From Thiodubiliella sp900128405 (GTDB lineage Bacteria > Pseudomonadota > Gammaproteobacteria > PS1 > Pseudothioglobaceae): a stretch of 64,000 nt of DNA. A model generated the notes under the pieces. That model saw only the letters and a program-made list of their open reading frames with translations, was not told the origin of the DNA and made no database searches. Every line of letters begins with the position of its first letter. Position 1 is the stretch's first letter. A program made the position numbers and the translations under genes. Location: assembly GCA_963682085.1 (NCBI GenBank), contig OY821614.1:1240001-1304000 (forward strand), read 5' to 3'. Below, piece after piece: positions 61,709 to 64,000 of the stretch.

Positions 61709-62506
61709 ATGACAAACACACCTGATATTTTAAAAAAAATTATTGCGCGTAAAGAAGAAGAGATTGCCGAATGTAAAAACAACATTTCTGTCAAAAAAAT
61801 GCTTGAGGATGCTTATAAAAATCGTGACACACGGGACTTTTACCAAGCATTAAAAGACAAAGCAGACCTTAAACAAAATGCCATTATTGCAGAAATTAAA
61901 AAAGCATCTCCCTCTAAAGGGGTTATGCGTGAGAATTTTAATCCTGTTGAGATTGCCAAAAGTTACGAGCAAGCAGGTGCATCCTGCTTGTCGGTTTTAA
62001 CTGATAAAGATTTTTTCCAAGGAGACAATCAATATTTGACCGATGTGCGTGCCGCAACTTCACTACCTGTGCTACGCAAAGAATTCATTATTGACCCTTA
62101 TCAAGTTTATGAATCCAGAGTTTTAGGTGCTGATTGCATTTTACTGATTGCCGCTTGTTTAAGCGATGAGCAAATGGAAGATTTAGCAATGCGTGCTATC
62201 GCCATTAATATGGATGTTTTGGTTGAAGTGCATAACCTAGAAGAGCTACAACGAACCTCTAAATTACGCCTACCAATGATTGGCATTAACAATCGAAATT
62301 TACGCACATTTGGCGTATCACTGCAAACAACAGTTGAATTATTAAGTAAAATTGAAAACGATACGCTGATTATAACCGAAAGTGGCATTTTAAGTGCAGA
62401 GGATGTAGCATTTATGCACAAACATGATATTTATAGTTTCTTGGTTGGTGAAGCGTTTATGCGCCATGAAAATCCTGGCAAGGCCTTACAGGAGATTTTC
62501 ATATGA
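61709..62506 (+). CDS. trpC: Indole-3-glycerol-phosphate synthase
   Basis: A 265-residue monofunctional TrpC, a TIM barrel of tryptophan synthesis. Motifs: IIAEIKKASPSKG, the LSVLTDKDFFQGDNQYL strand, LRKEFIIDPYQVYESR, GINNRNLRTF and TESGI. In E. coli the enzyme is fused to TrpF; here it is separate. Its stop overlaps the osmC-type start as ATGA. Confidence 0.97.
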   Translation: MTNTPDILKKIIARKEEEIAECKNNISVKKMLEDAYKNRDTRDFYQALKDKADLKQNAIIAEIKKASPSKGVMRENFNPVEIAKSYEQAGASCLSVLTDKDFFQGDNQYLTDVRAATSLPVLRKEFIIDPYQVYESRVLGADCILLIAACLSDEQMEDLAMRAIAINMDVLVEVHNLEELQRTSKLRLPMIGINNRNLRTFGVSLQTTVELLSKIENDTLIITESGILSAEDVAFMHKHDIYSFLVGEAFMRHENPGKALQEIFI

Positions 62507-62916
62507 AAACAACCATTAAATGGATTAACGATATGATGATGGTTGGCGAATCTGCCAGCGGTCACGCTGTGGTTATGGATGGCCCTGAAGAATTAGGGGG
62601 CAAAAATTTAGGCATTCGCCCCATGGAAATGTTATTACTTGGCATGGGCGGATGCACAACCATTGATGTGGTCTCTACGCTCAAAAAAATGCGTGAAAAT
62701 ATACGCGATTGCCACGCTGAAATTACTGCCGAGCGTGCAGATGAACACCCCAAAGTTTTTACCAAAATCCACATTCACTTTATTGCAAAAGGTAGCAATC
62801 TCAACGACAAAAAAGTAGCAAAAGCCATTAGTTTATCAGCTGAAAAATATTGTTCTGCCTCCATCATGCTTGGCAAAACTGCCAAAATAACACATGATTT
62901 TGAAATTCATGAATAA
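62503..62916 (+). CDS. OsmC-family protein (YhfA-like)
   Basis: A 137-residue protein of the OsmC/Ohr fold. GGKNLGIRPMEMLLLGMGGC with CTTIDVV gives the first redox Cys; the second is in AEKYCSASIMLGKTA. Such proteins reduce organic hydroperoxides; the YhfA branch is poorly characterised. AGGAG lies before the ATG, which is inside the trpC stop region (ATGA), so it is coupled to trpC. Confidence 0.92.
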   Translation: MKTTIKWINDMMMVGESASGHAVVMDGPEELGGKNLGIRPMEMLLLGMGGCTTIDVVSTLKKMRENIRDCHAEITAERADEHPKVFTKIHIHFIAKGSNLNDKKVAKAISLSAEKYCSASIMLGKTAKITHDFEIHE

Positions 62917-63130
62917 CGCTTGGGGCTGGTTCGGCACAATCACAGGCATCACAGGTGGCTTACTGGTGGCACTTAACTTTGAATATTCTAAATTTGGTTA
63001 TCTTTTTTTTATGGCATCAGCCATCAGTTGGATTATTCAAGGTGCTAAAAATAATGATAATTCTTTAATATTACTTAACACTGTCTTTGTTTGTGTTAAC
63101 ACAGTGGGGATTTACCGTTGGTTTTCTTAA
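62909..63130 (+). CDS. Small membrane protein of unknown function
   Basis: A 73-residue protein with three hydrophobic segments (FGTITGITGGLLVALNF, FGYLFFMASAISWIIQ, SLILLNTVFVCVNTVGIY). The ATG at 62909 overlaps the stop of the osmC-type gene by 8 bases. The size and three-helix layout recall semiSWEET/PnuC-like halves, but I cannot assign it. Part of trpC-osmC-this-next gene. Confidence 0.7.
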   Translation: MNNAWGWFGTITGITGGLLVALNFEYSKFGYLFFMASAISWIIQGAKNNDNSLILLNTVFVCVNTVGIYRWFS

Positions 63131-63537
63131 GGGTATTTTTCTGCACTTTTTGCCTTTGTCTATTGCCATTAAGCGTGATAGCAGATGACAAAAATAACGA
63201 CTCTTTGTCCAAAAATATTGAAAAAGAACACCAAAATTTATCAGAACTTGGAATTAAATTAGAAATGGATGTTAATGCATTCGAAATCTCAACACAAGCC
63301 AACAGCATTAACAAAAAATTACTTCATTATGATCGTCAATTAGGCTCACCTAAACCCTATAAAGATCATCAATGGAATGAATCCGAAACAACAATTCTTG
63401 ACGCAAAAATGAAATTACAGGTAATAAAAAATAAAATGAGCATTCAGGGCAATTGGGGACAAATAAAACTTAGAATGCAAAATTTAAAAAGTAAAAACCC
63501 CGGTAGGCTAAAACTCAAATATCAATATGGTTTTTAA
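63118..63537 (+). CDS. Exported protein of unknown function
   Basis: A 139-residue frame starting with TTG at 63118 (MVFLRVFFCTFCLCLLPLSV, IADD), giving a signal peptide cut near VIA. The mature part is charged and largely helical (KNIEKEHQNLSELGIKLEMD) and ends in KLKYQYGF. GGGGA lies 8 bases before the TTG, and the gene overlaps the preceding one by 13 bases. No family recognised. Confidence 0.68.
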   Translation: MVFLRVFFCTFCLCLLPLSVIADDKNNDSLSKNIEKEHQNLSELGIKLEMDVNAFEISTQANSINKKLLHYDRQLGSPKPYKDHQWNESETTILDAKMKLQVIKNKMSIQGNWGQIKLRMQNLKSKNPGRLKLKYQYGF

Positions 63538-63564
63538 ACTGTTTCAAACTGTTATCTCTTAGCG

Positions 63565-63570
63565 TATAAT
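63565..63570 (+). promoter_or_regulatory. Promoter -10 element of tRNA-Ser
   Basis: A perfect TATAAT lies 12 bases before the tRNA. The -35 region (TTTCAA, 63542-63547, 17 bases away) is weak. Confidence 0.55.
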
Positions 63571-63582
63571 ATCGTCCTTTAC

Positions 63583-63675
63583 GGAGAGTTGGCCGAGTTG
63601 GCTGAAGGCGCGCCCCTGCTAAGGGTGTATAGGGTTTATCCCCTATCGAGGGTTCGAATCCCTCACTCTCCACCA
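63583..63675 (+). tRNA. tRNA-Ser (anticodon GCU)
   Basis: A 93-base class II tRNA. The acceptor stem is ggagagt / actctcc, the anticodon arm cgccc-ctGCTaa-gggtg reads AGC/AGU serine codons, the long variable arm is tataggg / ccctatc, and the T arm is gaggg-ttcgaat-ccctc. The 3' CCA is encoded. The discriminator base is A, whereas E. coli serine tRNAs have G. No integrase or attachment duplicate is seen next to it. Confidence 0.96.
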
Positions 63676-63685
63676 TATTTTTTAC

Positions 63686-63729
63686 ACAAAAAAACCCTTT
63701 AAAATAGAAATTTTCTAGGGTTTTTTTTC
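63686..63729 (+). terminator. Intrinsic terminator after tRNA-Ser
   Basis: aaaaaaaccc and gggttttttt form the two arms, with a short inner palindrome (aaaatagaaatttt) between them. The T8 tract follows directly. It lies 11 bases after the tRNA. Confidence 0.8.
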
Positions 63730-63883
63730 GCTCTTTCAATTTAAAAAATTTACACCAGTTCACGCAATAAATTTTCTCCACCACTCTCCTATTTCACTAC
63801 ATTTCCAGCCTACACCATTTCCACCAAAACTTACTCTTATTCTCTAGTCTCCACAAAATAGTTCCTAATAATCCAACCATACT

Positions 63884-64000
63884 TTAGCCTCTTGCCCTAA
63901 TAACACGCTCAGAAGTATTTTGGGGAATAAATAAAAGAATAGCGGCTCCTTTATTCTGAGTTTGTTTTGCAAGTAAATTTAATGGATTATTTTTATAAAT
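63884..64000 (-). CDS. Possible C-terminus of a gene running in from the right
   Basis: The minus-strand frame is open from the right edge to a TAA at 63884-63886, giving 38 residues ending NPLNLLAKQTQNKGAAILLF, IPQNTSERVIRARG. The composition looks like real protein and no competing frame is open, but it is too short to assign. The stretch 63730-63883 shows nothing else. Confidence 0.4.
   Translation of the reverse strand: MYKNNPLNLLAKQTQNKGAAILLFIPQNTSERVIRARG

Noticed and set aside
63515..63784. 89-codon minus-strand frame
   Set aside because: It is the antisense of tRNA-Ser; the peptide VESEGFEPSIGDKPYTPLAG is a well-known artefact of that tRNA.
63583..64000. Integrated element at the tRNA-Ser gene
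   Set aside because: No integrase, no duplicate of the tRNA 3' end and no mobile genes are seen within the window next to it.

Overview
The window is AT-rich gammaproteobacterial DNA. The gene set suggests a sulfur-oxidising chemoautotroph of the SUP05 / Thioglobus / deep-sea mussel-symbiont type: an SQR-family flavoprotein, an ETHE1-like persulfide dioxygenase, glycolate oxidase with serine-glyoxylate aminotransferase and glycine dehydrogenase, and a cadherin-repeat surface protein. This placement is inferred from gene content and composition; there is no rRNA in the window.

Layout. 1-2.06 kb: the start of a SWIM zinc-finger gene, rlmD, and a complete MITE-like element. 2.06-22.2 kb: a glycolate oxidase locus (glcF on the left, glcE and glcD on the right) split by about 13.8 kb of accessory DNA. 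The insert holds a REP-associated tyrosine transposase (RAYT) among REP palindromes, a STAND NTPase with TPR repeats, a REP-rich tandem array, a decayed second copy of the glcD/glcE junction, and an operon hsdS-hsdR-hamA-hamB-hsdM in which a Hachiman-like pair sits inside a type I restriction-modification system. Upstream of glcD is a three-gene DUF262 / DUF3696-ATPase / unknown operon resembling Menshen. All of these except the repeats lie on the minus strand, and glcE overlaps hsdS by ATGA, so glc and defence genes may be co-transcribed.

22.3-51.8 kb is mostly housekeeping: aminotransferase, mraY, dCMP deaminase, prfC, an msrA-thioredoxin-msrB fusion, gyrA, DAHP synthase, folE2-queD, parC, gcvP, a sulfide/redox operon, a nitroreductase, yhiN, a hydrolase-TlpA fusion and an ETHE1-like enzyme. 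MITE remnants and decayed genes lie between them. 51.9-57.6 kb: a decayed IS30 transposase, then a 1,447-residue cadherin-repeat protein with a CTERM-like tail. 57.8-64 kb: yciI-yjdF-dapB, a membrane protein, kdsA, trpC-osmC and small envelope genes, and tRNA-Ser(GCU).

The most striking signal is in the STAND NTPase. Its N-terminal 102-codon frame and its NB-ARC/TPR frame are joined at a dnaX-type slippery heptamer (A AAA AAG), followed after 6 nt by a perfect 10-bp stem. This is a textbook arrangement for programmed -1 ribosomal frameshifting in a probable antiphage sensor. Next in interest are the Hachiman pair nested in a type I RM operon, the direct repeats of glcD/glcE flanking that cassette, and a RAYT gene that carries a REP palindrome inside its own coding sequence.
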